Made by a program: the position numbers and the translations under genes
Notes under the pieces: model-generated
The model's input: only the letters and a program-made list of their open reading frames with translations
Database searches by the model: none
Told to the model about the DNA's origin: nothing
Shown here: piece after piece, positions 17,381 to 26,201 of the stretch
How the letters are laid out: each line of letters begins with the position of its first letter
How positions within the stretch are numbered: position 1 is the first letter of the stretch
NCBI RefSeq assembly: GCF_004364245.1
Contig: NZ_SOAV01000005.1
Coordinates: 124,001 to 188,000 of the forward strand
Origin: Streptomyces sp. BK208
GTDB lineage: Bacteria > Actinomycetota > Actinomycetes > Streptomycetales > Streptomycetaceae
DNA length: 64,000 nucleotides
Direction: 5' to 3'

Positions 17381-18301
17381 TCAGTCCCGTCGCGTCACCC
17401 GGCGGCAGGCCTCCACGTAGCCCCGCACCAGTGGCCGCACCTCGTCCTCGCGGCGCCGGGCCAGCGCGTAGCGGCTCGGGGACAGGCCGCGGACCGGGCG
17501 GGTGGTCACGCCGCCCAGGGTGATCAGCGGGGCGTTGCCCGTGGCCACCAGGCACACGCCGAGGCCGGCGACCAGCGCCTCGTATGTCTCCTCCGTGCCG
17601 GAGATCTCGGCACCGACGCGCGGTGGGCCGGCGGCCAGGGCGCGCCGTTCGTCCAGTGCCAGCCAGAAGTCGCGCAGCACGCCCGCCTCCCGGGGCAGGG
17701 CCAGGAACGGCTCGTCGGTCAGGTCGGCGAAGTCCAGCACCGGGCGGGCGGCGAGCGGGTGGGTGTCGGGGAGGGCGACCAGCCGGGGTTCCTCCGCGAC
17801 CACCGTCCAGGCGTAACGGTCGGCGTCGGGCAGCGGCAGCCACACGTAGGCGACGTCGACGGTGCCGTCGGCGAGGCCCGCGGTCGAGTCCTCCCAGCTC
17901 AGCTGCCGCAACCGCAGGGCCGCCCCGGGATGGGCCGCCGTGAAGCGGGAGCGGATCGCCGGCAGCAGACCACCGCGGCCGGGGCTGGTGCTCATGCCGA
18001 CCACCAGGGTGCCGCGCCGCGCCTCCCGGGCCGCCTCCACCGCCGCCGCGCCGTCGGACCAGTCGGCCAGTACCCGCAGGGCGTGCGGCAGCAGCGCCGC
18101 GCCCGCCTCGGTGAGGGTCACGCCCTGCGGGTCGCGGCGGAACAGCTCGGCTCCCAACTGGCGCTCCAGCGCCCGGATCTGCTTGCTCAACGCGGGCTGG
18201 GAGACGTACAGGCGCTCGGCCGCCCGGGTGAAGTGCAGTTCCTCGGCCACCGTCGCGAAGTAGCGCAGCTCGCGCACGTGTACGTCCGTCGTCATAGCCA
18301 T
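17381..18301 (-). CDS. LysR-family transcriptional regulator
   Basis: The 306-residue protein has the LysR winged helix at residues 8-66 (R-E-L-R-Y-F-A-T-V-A-E-E-L-H-F-T-R-A-A, S-Q-P-A-L-S-K-Q-I-R-A-L-E) and a substrate-binding-like effector domain to the end. The ATG at 18301 or 18295 is used; a T-N11-A box overlaps this start. It is divergent from the SDR gene with 87 bases between, the classical arrangement for a LysR regulator and its target. Confidence 0.92.
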   Translation of the reverse strand: MAMTTDVHVRELRYFATVAEELHFTRAAERLYVSQPALSKQIRALERQLGAELFRRDPQGVTLTEAGAALLPHALRVLADWSDGAAAVEAAREARRGTLVVGMSTSPGRGGLLPAIRSRFTAAHPGAALRLRQLSWEDSTAGLADGTVDVAYVWLPLPDADRYAWTVVAEEPRLVALPDTHPLAARPVLDFADLTDEPFLALPREAGVLRDFWLALDERRALAAGPPRVGAEISGTEETYEALVAGLGVCLVATGNAPLITLGGVTTRPVRGLSPSRYALARRREDEVRPLVRGYVEACRRVTRRD

Positions 18302-18308
18302 GGGTTAT
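18294..18308. promoter_or_regulatory. LysR-type T-N11-A box
   Basis: ATAGCCATGGGTTAT contains T-N11-A (18295-18307) with near-perfect dyad symmetry. It overlaps the LysR start codons and faces the SDR promoter region. Confidence 0.5.
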
Positions 18309-18388
18309 CACCCTGGGTCTTGGACGGACAACGGGCTTTCGGGAGAGGGTCGTTGACGTCGGAACGGGCAGACACGAGGGAGACGACG

Positions 18389-19219
18389 ATGAACAAGGTG
18401 TGGCTGATCACCGGGGCGAGCAGCGGCTTCGGACGGGCGATCGCCGAGGCGGCCCTGGCCGACGGCGACGTCGTGGTCGGCGCGGCCCGGCGCCCCGAGG
18501 CGCTCGACGACCTGGTGGCCGCCCACCCCGACCAGATGGAGGCGCTGCGCCTGGACGTCGCCGACACGGCCGCCGCCGGGGACGCCGTACGGGACGTGGT
18601 GGCACGGCACGGGCGGATCGACGTCCTGGTCAACAACGCGGGCCGCACCCACGTCGGCGCCTTCGAGGAGACCGGCGAGGACGAACTGCGCGCCCTGTTC
18701 GACGTGCACGTCTTCGGGCCGGCCGCGCTGACGCGCGCGGTGCTGCCGTTCATGCGGGAGCGGCGCTCCGGCGCGATCGTGCAGATGAGCAGCATGGGCG
18801 GGCAGATGTCCTTCGCGGGCTTCTCGGCGTACAGCGGCACGAAGTTCGCACTGGAGGGCATGTCCGAGGGGCTCGCCGACGAGGTCCGCGACTTCGGCGT
18901 CAAGGTGCTCATCGTCGAGCCGGGCTCCTTCCGCACCGGTCTGTTCGAGGCGGGCAACGCCGGGATCAGCTCGGACAGCGGGGTGTACGCCAAGGTCGGC
19001 GAGACCCGCGGGATGATCGCCGGGAGCGACGGCAGCCAGCCCGGAGACCCCGCCAAGGCGGCGGCGGTCATCCGGGCCGCCCTCGCGGCCGAGCACACCC
19101 CGCTGCGCCTGCCGCTGGGCGACGACGGCGTCGGCGCGGTCCTCGGCCACCTCGACCAGGTCCGCGAGGACGTCGAGGCGTGGGAGAAGCAGACCCGGGC
19201 CACCGCGTTCGACGACTGA
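18389..19219 (+). CDS. Short-chain dehydrogenase/reductase
   Basis: The 276-residue classical SDR has the cofactor motif T-G-A-S-S-G-F-G at residues 8-15, N-N-A-G near 87-90, and the catalytic Ser (M-S-S-M-G-G) with Y-S-G-T-K near 150-154. The C-terminal part is longer than minimal SDRs, as in oxidoreductases annotated as acting on steroids or retinol, but substrate is unknown. GAGGGAG precedes the ATG. Expression is probably controlled by the divergent LysR protein. Confidence 0.92.
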   Translation: MNKVWLITGASSGFGRAIAEAALADGDVVVGAARRPEALDDLVAAHPDQMEALRLDVADTAAAGDAVRDVVARHGRIDVLVNNAGRTHVGAFEETGEDELRALFDVHVFGPAALTRAVLPFMRERRSGAIVQMSSMGGQMSFAGFSAYSGTKFALEGMSEGLADEVRDFGVKVLIVEPGSFRTGLFEAGNAGISSDSGVYAKVGETRGMIAGSDGSQPGDPAKAAAVIRAALAAEHTPLRLPLGDDGVGAVLGHLDQVREDVEAWEKQTRATAFDD

Positions 19220-19420
19220 GCCGCACCGGGGCGGCCGCCGCCGGTCTCGGCGCCCTGCACCTGGTCGACGCGGTGTTCGGACGGTCGCGGAGGCGGTGAC
19301 GACGCCCGGCGCGCCCGCGCCCCGCGCGCCGGGGGCCGGGCGGGCCGCGCTTACGATGCGGCGGGGCAGCTTCCGAAGGCTCCGGAACCGTCCGAACCCC
19401 CGAAGAGGAGCACGGAACCC

Positions 19421-20554
19421 GTGTCGATACCGCCACCGCCGGGGCCCCGGGGGCACTACCCGCAGGGCCCGTACGCTCCGCAGTGGGGCCACCCCATCGG
19501 GCCCCACCCCCGGCAGGCGCCCCTGAACGGGCCGGCCGTCGCCGCCTTCGTGCTCGGCGTCCTGTGCTTCGTGCCCGCGGTCGGCCTCGTGCTGGGACTG
19601 GTCGCGCTGGCCGGGATCCGCAAGCGCGGGGAACGCGGCAAGGGCTTCGCGGTGGCCGGATGCGTCCTCTCCGCCCTGGGCCTGGCGCTGTGGACGCTGA
19701 CCCTCTCCACCGGCGTCGCCGCCGACCTCTGGGACGGCTTCCGGGACGCCGCGCGCGGCGACGGCACCGCCTACTCCCTGCGCGAGGGCCAGTGCTTCAC
19801 CACTCCGGGCGGCTCCCTCCAGGGCGTCACGTACGACGTGGACCAGGTGCCCTGCGACGAGGCCCACGACGGCGAGGTGTTCGCCTCCTTCGACCTGCCC
19901 GACGGCCGTTACCCGGGCGACGGGGAGATCACGCGGGCCGCCGACGACCGGTGCTACGCCCTCCAGGACGCCTACGCGATGGACCGGTGGGCGCTGCCGG
20001 CCGACGTCGACGTGTACTACCTGACCCCGACCGCCGCGAGCTGGCGCACCGGCGACCGCGGGATCACCTGCCTGTTCGGGAACACGGACGAGCAGGACAC
20101 GCTGACCGGCTCGCTGCGCAACGACGCCGCACGGCTCGACCCCGACCAGCACACGTACCTGCTCGCGGAGGGCCACCTGAACCGGGCCATGGACGAGGCG
20201 CCCGCGGCGGACACCGTCGAGGACGACCTCGCGGGCTACCGGGTCTGGGCGGGGCAGGTGTCGGAGGCGCTCCGGGAGGAGATCGCGATGCTGGACCGGC
20301 GGGACTGGGACGCCGGCGCCCGGCGTCCGCTCGCCGGGCTGACCGGCGATCTGCGCGCGGCGCAGACGGAGTGGGCCCTGGCCGCGAAGGCCGCCGACGC
20401 CGACGCGTACTACGACCACTACGGCAAGGGCTACGACCTGATCGTGGCCGACAGCACGGTCACCGCCCGCAAGGCTCTGGGGCTGGCCACCACGCCGCCG
20501 GACCATGCGGGCGACGGTGACGGCGGGGGGAACGACCCCGGCATGGAGGTGTGA
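19421..20554 (+). CDS. DUF4190 / septum-formation-domain membrane protein
   Basis: The 377-residue protein begins with a Pro/Gly/His-rich cytoplasmic tail, followed by two membrane helices at about 38-65 and 76-98 in the DUF4190 pattern (A-A-F-V-L-G-V-L-C-F-V-P, L-V-A-L-A-G-I-R-K-R-G). A septum-formation-like domain starts with the G-Q-C-F and V-P-C-D-E-A-H-D-G-E-V-F motif near 125-150 and carries conserved cysteines. Homologues are membrane proteins suspected to act in division. GTG start with GAGGAG upstream. Confidence 0.85.
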   Translation: MSIPPPPGPRGHYPQGPYAPQWGHPIGPHPRQAPLNGPAVAAFVLGVLCFVPAVGLVLGLVALAGIRKRGERGKGFAVAGCVLSALGLALWTLTLSTGVAADLWDGFRDAARGDGTAYSLREGQCFTTPGGSLQGVTYDVDQVPCDEAHDGEVFASFDLPDGRYPGDGEITRAADDRCYALQDAYAMDRWALPADVDVYYLTPTAASWRTGDRGITCLFGNTDEQDTLTGSLRNDAARLDPDQHTYLLAEGHLNRAMDEAPAADTVEDDLAGYRVWAGQVSEALREEIAMLDRRDWDAGARRPLAGLTGDLRAAQTEWALAAKAADADAYYDHYGKGYDLIVADSTVTARKALGLATTPPDHAGDGDGGGNDPGMEV

Positions 20555-20701
20555 GAGCGGCCATAGCGGGGAGAAAGTGCCTGCGTAAAGCCCCCGGGCC
20601 GCACAAGTCATCACATCGAGTGATTCTTTGGCCTTTGCTTGCCCCGTCCAACCTACGGTTGCCACGCTGTTGCTGTCTGTACAACCTGATGGGAGCGGCC
20701 A

Positions 20702-21454
20702 GTGACATTCGGTGAGCAGCCGGCATATCTGCGTGTCGCGGGTGATCTCCGCAAGAAAATCGCCGACGGCCTGCTGCCGCCCCATACCCGCCTCCCCTCC
20801 CAGGCCCGCATCCGCGAGGAGTACGGCGTCTCGGACACCGTCGCCCTGGAGGCCCGCAAGGTGCTGATGGCCGAGGGTCTGGTCGAGGGCCGGTCCGGGT
20901 CCGGCACCTATGTGCGCGAGCGGCCCGTCCCGCGGCGCGTCGCGCGCTCCGGGTACCGGCCGGCCGGCGGCGCCACGCCCTTCCGGCAGGAGCAGGCCGA
21001 CGGCGACGCCCGCGGCACCTGGGAGTCGCGCAGCGAACAGGCCGAGGCGAGCGGTGCCGTGGCGGAGCGGCTCGGGATCAAGTCCGGTGACCGGGTGATG
21101 TGCACGCGGTACGTCTTCCGGGAGGCCGGCGAGGCCGTCATGCTCTCCACCTCCTGGGAGCCGCTGGACCTGACCGGGCGCACGCCGGTGATGCTGCCCG
21201 AGGAGGGCCCGCTCGGCGGCATGGGCGTCGTCGAGCGGATGGCCGCCATCGACGTCGTCGTCGACAACGTCACCGAGGAGGTCGGCGCCCGCCCCGGCCT
21301 CGCCGAGGAGCTGCACGCCCTGGGTGGCGTCCCGGGACACGTGGTGCTGGTCGTCCAGCGGACGTTCTACGCCTCGGGCCGCGCGGTGGAGACCGCCGAC
21401 GTGGTCGTCCCGGCCGACCGGTACCGGGTGGCGTACCACCTGCCCGTGAGGTAG
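20702..21454 (+). CDS. GntR-family (HutC-type) transcriptional regulator
   Basis: The 250-residue protein has an N-terminal GntR winged helix at about 5-70 (Y-L-R-V-A-G-D-L-R-K-K-I-A-D-G, L-P-S-Q-A-R-I-R-E-E-Y-G-V-S) and a C-terminal UTRA ligand domain at about 90-245. The GTG start has GGGAG upstream. The upstream 147 bp is AT-richer than average and probably holds its promoter. No adjacent transport or catabolic gene points to a ligand. Confidence 0.9.
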   Translation: MTFGEQPAYLRVAGDLRKKIADGLLPPHTRLPSQARIREEYGVSDTVALEARKVLMAEGLVEGRSGSGTYVRERPVPRRVARSGYRPAGGATPFRQEQADGDARGTWESRSEQAEASGAVAERLGIKSGDRVMCTRYVFREAGEAVMLSTSWEPLDLTGRTPVMLPEEGPLGGMGVVERMAAIDVVVDNVTEEVGARPGLAEELHALGGVPGHVVLVVQRTFYASGRAVETADVVVPADRYRVAYHLPVR

Positions 21455-21804
21455 CCCGGCGTCCGGCGGCCCGATGGAGCGTCAATCGGCTCGCCGGCAG
21501 CGGTAGTTCACGCGCCCTCCCGATGTGAGATGGCGCACGCCCGTCGTGCGCCTCCCGCGCCTCTTTCCTCCGCACGCGCACCTGCCTGCCCCTCGGTCAC
21601 CTCGTCCGGTGCCGTCCGTGCGGCACCGGAATCCCGCCGTTCCCGCAGGTCGCTCGTATCCGCTCCGTCATGCCTGTGACCGGAGGCATCGGTGCGCGTG
21701 GACGGCGCGTTCCGCATCGTGCGCCCCCTGCGTTCTGGCTGCTTGCGTACCTCTTTGTGCAAAGTCGTATTCGCTCCGTGAAGGTTGGGCGTAGGCTCGG
21801 GCAT
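21455..21804. other. Intergenic region, 350 bp
   Basis: No conserved gene is recognisable. It contains the near-palindrome CTTTGTGCAAAG (21753-21764) and ends in the leaderless promoter of the 26-codon ORF. An open minus-strand frame is composed of low-complexity charged residues and is not accepted. Confidence 0.4.
21792..21797 (+). promoter_or_regulatory. Leaderless -10 element upstream of the 26-codon ORF
   Basis: TAGGCT lies seven bases before the ATG at 21805. The -35 region is poor. Confidence 0.45.
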
Positions 21805-21885
21805 ATGCGGATTGCGGTTTCCTCGGCGGGCGGGGCGCAGAAGGTGCCGTGGACCGCGGGAACGGGAGGTGGAGGGGCGCGATGA
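21805..21885 (+). CDS. Possible leaderless 26-codon ORF coupled to the SPOR-like gene
   Basis: The ATG sits seven bases after a TAGGCT -10 element, as in leaderless streptomycete genes. The peptide starts M-R-I-A-V-S-S and ends G-G-G-G-A-R. Its TGA overlaps the ATG of the next gene (ATGA). It may be a leader ORF that sets translation of the SPOR-like gene, or a small protein; no family is recognised. Confidence 0.4.
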   Translation: MRIAVSSAGGAQKVPWTAGTGGGGAR

Positions 21886-22073
21886 ACGACAGCACGGTCA
21901 CTCTTCCCTGGCTGGTCTTCCGGCAGGACGACAACGGCAATCGCTACCGCGTGGGCAGGTATGCGACCCGGGCGGAGGCCCAGCAGATCGCGGACACGCT
22001 CGACGGCCGCGGACGCCAGCAGCTCTACTGGGTGGAGAAGCTGGGCGCGGCCGGCCCGGGCGCGGCGGACTGA
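21882..22073 (+). CDS. SPOR-like small protein
   Basis: This 63-residue protein has W-L-V-F-R-Q-D-D-N-G-N-R-Y-R-V-G-R-Y-A-T-R-A-E-A-Q-Q-I-A-D at about 10-38, the beta-alpha pattern of a half SPOR repeat. Full SPOR domains bind denuded peptidoglycan, but this is a single short unit without a membrane anchor. GGAGG and GGAGGGG motifs precede the ATG. It overlaps the small upstream ORF by four bases. Confidence 0.75.
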   Translation: MNDSTVTLPWLVFRQDDNGNRYRVGRYATRAEAQQIADTLDGRGRQQLYWVEKLGAAGPGAAD

Positions 22074-22118
22074 TCCGCCGTCGCCGGGCGGGGCCCGGAC
22101 CGGTGGCCGGACAGGCCG

Positions 22119-22124
22119 TAGGCT
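22119..22124 (+). promoter_or_regulatory. Leaderless -10 element of the Nudix gene
   Basis: TAGGCT lies seven bases before the ATG at 22132 and there is no ribosome binding site. Confidence 0.5.
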
Positions 22125-22131
22125 CCGGCGC

Positions 22132-22566
22132 ATGACGGAACGGATCGTGGTGGGCGCCGCCCTGTTCGACGGCGGGCGCCTGCTCGCCGCACGCCGCAGC
22201 GCACCGGCCGAACTGGCCGGACGGTGGGAGCTGCCCGGCGGCAAGGTCGAGGCGGGCGAGACGCCCGAGGCGGCGCTCGTGCGCGAGCTGCGCGAGGAGC
22301 TCGGGGTGGCGGCCGAGACCGGTGAGCGCGTCCCGGGGCAGTGGCCCCTGAGGGCGCCGTTCGTCCTGCGGGTGTGGACCGCCCGCCTGCGCCCCGGCTC
22401 CGCCGCCCCCCAACCGCTGGAGGACCACGACGACCTGCGCTGGCTGGCCCCCGGCGAGGTCTGGGACGTGCCCTGGCTCGACCAGGACGTACCGGCGGTC
22501 GAGGCCGTCCTCGCCCACCTGGGGCCGGAGTCGGAGGGCGCGGCGAGCGGTACCGAGCCCGGATAA
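22132..22566 (+). CDS. Nudix hydrolase, MutT-like
   Basis: The 144-residue protein carries a complete Nudix box: G-G-K-V-E-A-G-E-T-P, then R-E-L-R-E-E-L-G-V at about residues 37-59. V-V-G-A-A-L-F-D-G-G-R-L-L-A-A-R-R and W-E-L-P precede it, as in MutT. The likely substrate is 8-oxo-dGTP or a related oxidised nucleotide, protecting the nucleotide pool. The start is fixed by the leaderless promoter. Confidence 0.9.
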   Translation: MTERIVVGAALFDGGRLLAARRSAPAELAGRWELPGGKVEAGETPEAALVRELREELGVAAETGERVPGQWPLRAPFVLRVWTARLRPGSAAPQPLEDHDDLRWLAPGEVWDVPWLDQDVPAVEAVLAHLGPESEGAASGTEPG

Positions 22567-22626
22567 AGGGTATGTGCCCATTAACCCCACGAAAAGGGAC
22601 GGTGGTGGGGAGTAGCGGCCGGGGAA

Positions 22627-23034
22627 GTGATCGGCGTGAGCGGCAGCGACGGCGACTGTGCCGAGTGGGTCTTCCCCGCGGTGCCGGACGCCGTGCGCGG
22701 GGCCCGCTCCCTGGTCCGCCGCACCCTGGACGAGTGGCGGCTCGACAGCGTCGAGGACCTCACCGTCCTGCTGGTCAGCGAGCTGGTCACCAACGCCCTG
22801 CGGCACGCCACCGGGCCCATCGGCGTCCGCCTGTGCCGCCCGGCCACCACCCCCGGGATCCTGCTGGTGGAGGTCTCCGACCCGCTGCCGGAGCTGCCCC
22901 GCGAGCGAGTCGCCCGCCCCGACGACGAGGACGGCCGGGGGCTGCAGCTGGTGGCGTCCGTCACGCACCGCTGGGGCACCCGCCCCGGGGAGGCCGGAAA
23001 GACCGTGTGGTTCGAACTCGCGGTGCCGCGCTAG
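22627..23034 (+). CDS. HATPase (anti-sigma-type serine kinase) protein
   Basis: The 135-residue protein is a stand-alone GHKL ATPase of the RsbW/SpoIIAB kind. The N box is L-L-V-S-E-L-V-T-N-A-L-R-H-A near 42-55, with D-D-E-D-G-R-G-L-Q-L-V near 98-108 and G-K-T-V-W-F-E-L near the end. Streptomycetes carry many of these, usually acting on anti-anti-sigma factors. The domain closely resembles the C-terminus of the SpoIIE-type protein 320 bases downstream. Start is GTG 22627, possibly 22636. Confidence 0.88.
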   Translation: MIGVSGSDGDCAEWVFPAVPDAVRGARSLVRRTLDEWRLDSVEDLTVLLVSELVTNALRHATGPIGVRLCRPATTPGILLVEVSDPLPELPRERVARPDDEDGRGLQLVASVTHRWGTRPGEAGKTVWFELAVPR

Positions 23035-23356
23035 GACCACGGTGGGGTGACGGTGGGGGCGACCGCCTTGTGACACACCGTCGCCGGCGCCGCCGCACCC
23101 GTCCGGAATGTACGCGAATCCGCCGCCCGCTCGTCCGTCCTCCGGTACAGGCCGGTGGCAGTTGTGGAACTGCGTGGTTCGATGCCGTGTCCGCTGGTTA
23201 GAAGACTGGAAGTGTTGTCACGGTCCGGACCGAAAAGCATCGGGACCGTGCTGTGATCGTGAACACCGTGTCGTGCGGCGCCGTAGTGCTGGATACTGCG
23301 GGCAGCCGCCTCCGGTGACCGGTGCCGGACGCGGTGAGCTGGAGGGGACGGTTCGC
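23035..23356. other. Intergenic region, 322 bp
   Basis: No gene is supported. It contains the perfect 12-base palindrome CGGTCCGGACCG (23221-23232) and a possible -10 GATACT (23292-23297) for the downstream SpoIIE-type gene. Confidence 0.4.
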
Positions 23357-25960
23357 GTGAGCGAGATACCAGCGAGGGCCGAGGAGCCCACGGAGTCCAC
23401 GGCGTCCGGGGGCCCGTCGCACGGCGCGCCGCTCGGTGACGCGGTGTGGCAGAGCAGCCCGCCCGGCTCCATCTACGACTACATCAAGGTCGCCTCCTTC
23501 TCCATCGGGCCCGACGGTCTCGTCGACCAGTGGAGCCTGCGGGCGGAGCAACTGCTCGGCATCCGGGCCGAGGACGCCGTGGGCGCCGACCCCATCGAGA
23601 CCTTCATCGACCCCGACCTGCGCGAACGCGGCCAGCGCAAGATGACCGAGATCCTCGACGGCCGGGAGTGGACCGGAGTGGTCCCGTTCCGGGCGCCGGC
23701 CGACGGCACGGGGCACGGGCCGCGCACGGGCGGGCGGCGCGGCCTGGCCGAGGTGTACGTCATGCCGACGCGCACCGAGGACGGGGAGAAGGCCGCCGTC
23801 TGCATCGTCGTCGACGTCCGCGTCCTGCGGAGCATCGAGACCGATCTCGCCGCCTCGCAGGCCATTTTCGGCCAGTCTCCCTTCGGTTTCCTGCTGATCG
23901 ACCCCGACCTGACGGTGCGCCGCGCCAACCAGCGCTTCGCCTCCGTCTTCGGCGGCACCCCCGACGACCACCGCGGCAAGAAGGTCCACGACTATCTGCC
24001 GCGCGCCGAGGCCGACCGGGTCTGCGCGACCCTGCGCCGGGTGCTGGAGACCGGCGACTCGATCACCGACATGCACGTCACGGGCTTCGTGCCGGGCTCG
24101 GAGGAACGGCGTCACTGGTCCGTCAACCTCTACCGCGTGCACAGCGGTTCGGGCCGGCCCATCGGCGTCGCCTGGCTCGGCACCGACATCACCGCCCGGC
24201 GCCAGGCCGCCCGCGAGGCCGCCGCCGCCCGGCGCAACCTCGCCCTCCTGAACGAAGCCGGCGCCCGCATCGGCAACTCCCTCGACCTGGAGACCACCGC
24301 CCGCGAGCTGCTCGACGTCGTCGTCCCCGGCTTCTGCGACCTGGCCACCGTCGACCTCTACCAGGGCCTGCTGGTCGGTGACGAGACCCCGCCCGGCCTG
24401 GCCGACGGCAGCGCCGAGCTGCGCCGCGTCGCCTTCTCCAGTGCCGTCTCCGACGCCCCCTTCCACGGCACCGGTGAGCGGGTCGAGCTCGGCGCCGTCC
24501 ACCACTACCCGTTCAACTCGCCCTGTGCCGACGCCCTGCGCACCGCCCGTCCGATCACGGTCCCCGCCGAGGACGGCGGCCTCGTGCAGTCCACGCTCGC
24601 CGTGCCGATGGTCGCCCACGACACGGTGGTCGGACTCGTCCAGTTCTCCCGCACCAAGGGCAGCGAACCGTTCGGCGACCGCGACCGCGACCTCGCCGTG
24701 GAACTGGCCGCGCGCGCCGCCGTCTGCATCGACAACGCCCGCCTCTACCGCCGCGAGCACGAACGCGCGCTGATCCTGCAGCGCTCCCTGCTCCCGCCCG
24801 GCGACCCGGAGGCCTCCGGACTCGACATCGCCTGCCGCTACCTGCCCGGCAACGCGGCCACCGGCCGGGCCAGCGAGGTCGGCGGCGACTGGTTCGACGT
24901 CATCGAACTCCCCGGCCACCGCACCGCGCTCGTCGTCGGCGACGTGATGGGCCGCGGGCTGCGCGCCGCCGTGGCGATGGGCGAACTGCGCACCGCCGTA
25001 CGCACCCTGGCGCAGCTCGACATCGAACCGGCCGAGGTGCTCTCCCAGCTGGACGAGATCGCCCGCGGCCTCGGGGCGCCCTCGGGCGTCCAGCAGGCCA
25101 CCCGGGCCGCCCGCCGCCCCCGCGAGGCCGACCTGTCCGAGGTCTACCTGGCGACCTGCGTGTACGCCGTCTACGACTCGGTGACCAGGCGCTGCACCTT
25201 CGCCAACGCGGGCCACCTGCCGCCCGTCCTGGTCGAGCCGGGCGAGACCGCGCTGATGCTGGACGTGCCGCCCGGCCTGCCGCTCGGTGTCGGCGGGGAG
25301 CCCTTCGAGGAGGTGGAGGTCGAGCTGCCCGAGGGCTCCCTGCTCGCCCTCTACACCGACGGCCTGGTCGAGAGCCGCGACCACCCCCTCGACGAGGGCC
25401 TCCAGGCCTTCGTCGGCGCCCTCGCCGACCCCGCCCAGCCGCTGGAGGACGTCTGCGACCACGTCCTCAACACCCTGGACAGCCACCACGGTGAGGACGA
25501 CATCGCCCTGCTGATGGCCCGCGTCCAGGGCCTGCCCAGCGAGTCCGTCGGCGACTGGACCCTGCCGCGCGAGCCGCGCAGCGTCGGCCGGGCCCGCGAG
25601 TACGCCCGCGCCCAGCTGCTCGCCTGGGACATGGAGCCGCTGGTCGACACGACGGAACTGCTCGTCAGCGAACTCGTCACCAACGCGCTGCGCTACGGCG
25701 AGGGCGAGATCCGCCTCCGCCTCCTCCTCGACCGCACCCTGGTCTGCGAGGTCTGGGACTCCGGCCTGGTCCAGCCCCGCCGGCGCCGGGCCCGCGACAC
25801 CGACGAGGGCGGCCGCGGCCTGCAACTGGTCGGCCTGCTCAGCGCGGCCTGGGGATCGCGCCGTACGCCGCGCGGCAAGACCGTGTGGTTCGAACTGCCG
25901 CTGCCGGGCGCCGACACCCAGCTCACCGACCCGGCGGAGGCGTTGCTGAGCCTGTTCTGA
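23357..25960 (+). CDS. PAS-PAS-GAF-SpoIIE phosphatase-HATPase protein
   Basis: The 867-residue cytoplasmic signalling protein has a PAS domain at about 40-150, a second PAS at about 165-290 (F-G-F-L-L-I-D-P-D-L-T-V-R-R-A-N-Q-R-F), a GAF domain at about 300-465, and a PP2C-type SpoIIE phosphatase at about 485-720 (G-G-D-W-F-D-V-I-E-L, V-G-D-V-M-G-R-G). A C-terminal GHKL ATPase lies at about 735-855 (L-V-S-E-L-V-T-N-A-L-R-Y). Phosphatase and kinase sit in one chain, so it may both phosphorylate and dephosphorylate an anti-anti-sigma partner. GTG start with GGAGGGG upstream. Confidence 0.92.
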   Translation: MSEIPARAEEPTESTASGGPSHGAPLGDAVWQSSPPGSIYDYIKVASFSIGPDGLVDQWSLRAEQLLGIRAEDAVGADPIETFIDPDLRERGQRKMTEILDGREWTGVVPFRAPADGTGHGPRTGGRRGLAEVYVMPTRTEDGEKAAVCIVVDVRVLRSIETDLAASQAIFGQSPFGFLLIDPDLTVRRANQRFASVFGGTPDDHRGKKVHDYLPRAEADRVCATLRRVLETGDSITDMHVTGFVPGSEERRHWSVNLYRVHSGSGRPIGVAWLGTDITARRQAAREAAAARRNLALLNEAGARIGNSLDLETTARELLDVVVPGFCDLATVDLYQGLLVGDETPPGLADGSAELRRVAFSSAVSDAPFHGTGERVELGAVHHYPFNSPCADALRTARPITVPAEDGGLVQSTLAVPMVAHDTVVGLVQFSRTKGSEPFGDRDRDLAVELAARAAVCIDNARLYRREHERALILQRSLLPPGDPEASGLDIACRYLPGNAATGRASEVGGDWFDVIELPGHRTALVVGDVMGRGLRAAVAMGELRTAVRTLAQLDIEPAEVLSQLDEIARGLGAPSGVQQATRAARRPREADLSEVYLATCVYAVYDSVTRRCTFANAGHLPPVLVEPGETALMLDVPPGLPLGVGGEPFEEVEVELPEGSLLALYTDGLVESRDHPLDEGLQAFVGALADPAQPLEDVCDHVLNTLDSHHGEDDIALLMARVQGLPSESVGDWTLPREPRSVGRAREYARAQLLAWDMEPLVDTTELLVSELVTNALRYGEGEIRLRLLLDRTLVCEVWDSGLVQPRRRRARDTDEGGRGLQLVGLLSAAWGSRRTPRGKTVWFELPLPGADTQLTDPAEALLSLF

Positions 25961-26078
25961 CCCGGCCCGGAGTCGTCCGGGTCCGGGCCCGCCGGATGCG
26001 GCGCATCCGGCCGTACCCGGCCAGCAGCAGGGCCGCCCCGGCCGTGACCAGAGGCGGCACCAGATCGGCGGAGATCAT
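25923..26078 (-). CDS. Possible 51-residue membrane protein
   Basis: An ATG at 26078 opens a 51-residue frame with one hydrophobic helix (about 5-22) followed by an arginine-rich segment (M-R-R-I-R-R-A-R). It overlaps the 3' end of the SpoIIE-type gene by 38 bases. The ribosome binding site is weak and no family is recognised, so this is tentative. Confidence 0.25.
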   Translation of the reverse strand: MISADLVPPLVTAGAALLLAGYGRMRRIRRARTRTTPGRVRTGSATPPPGR

Positions 26079-26201
26079 CACCGCGCACCCCTGACCGCAA
26101 CTGGAACACCGGTTCGACTCGTCCCCGCTGGCAACACGCTCGGATCGTAAGCGCGGCGCACGGCCGACGCGACCGGGGGCGGGCCGCAGGGAGGGGACAC
26201 C

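Noticed and set aside
19220..19300. Coding-like residue pattern just after the SDR stop
   Set aside because: Too short, no start codon or ribosome binding site, and it resembles read-through of GC-rich sequence.
18308..21439. A 1043-codon open frame on the minus strand opposite the SDR, septum and GntR genes
   Set aside because: Same explanation; all three plus-strand genes have recognisable domains and ribosome binding sites.
21508..21804. A 98-codon minus-strand frame
   Set aside because: Low-complexity charged sequence without a good ribosome binding site; it overlaps the promoter of the plus-strand small ORF.
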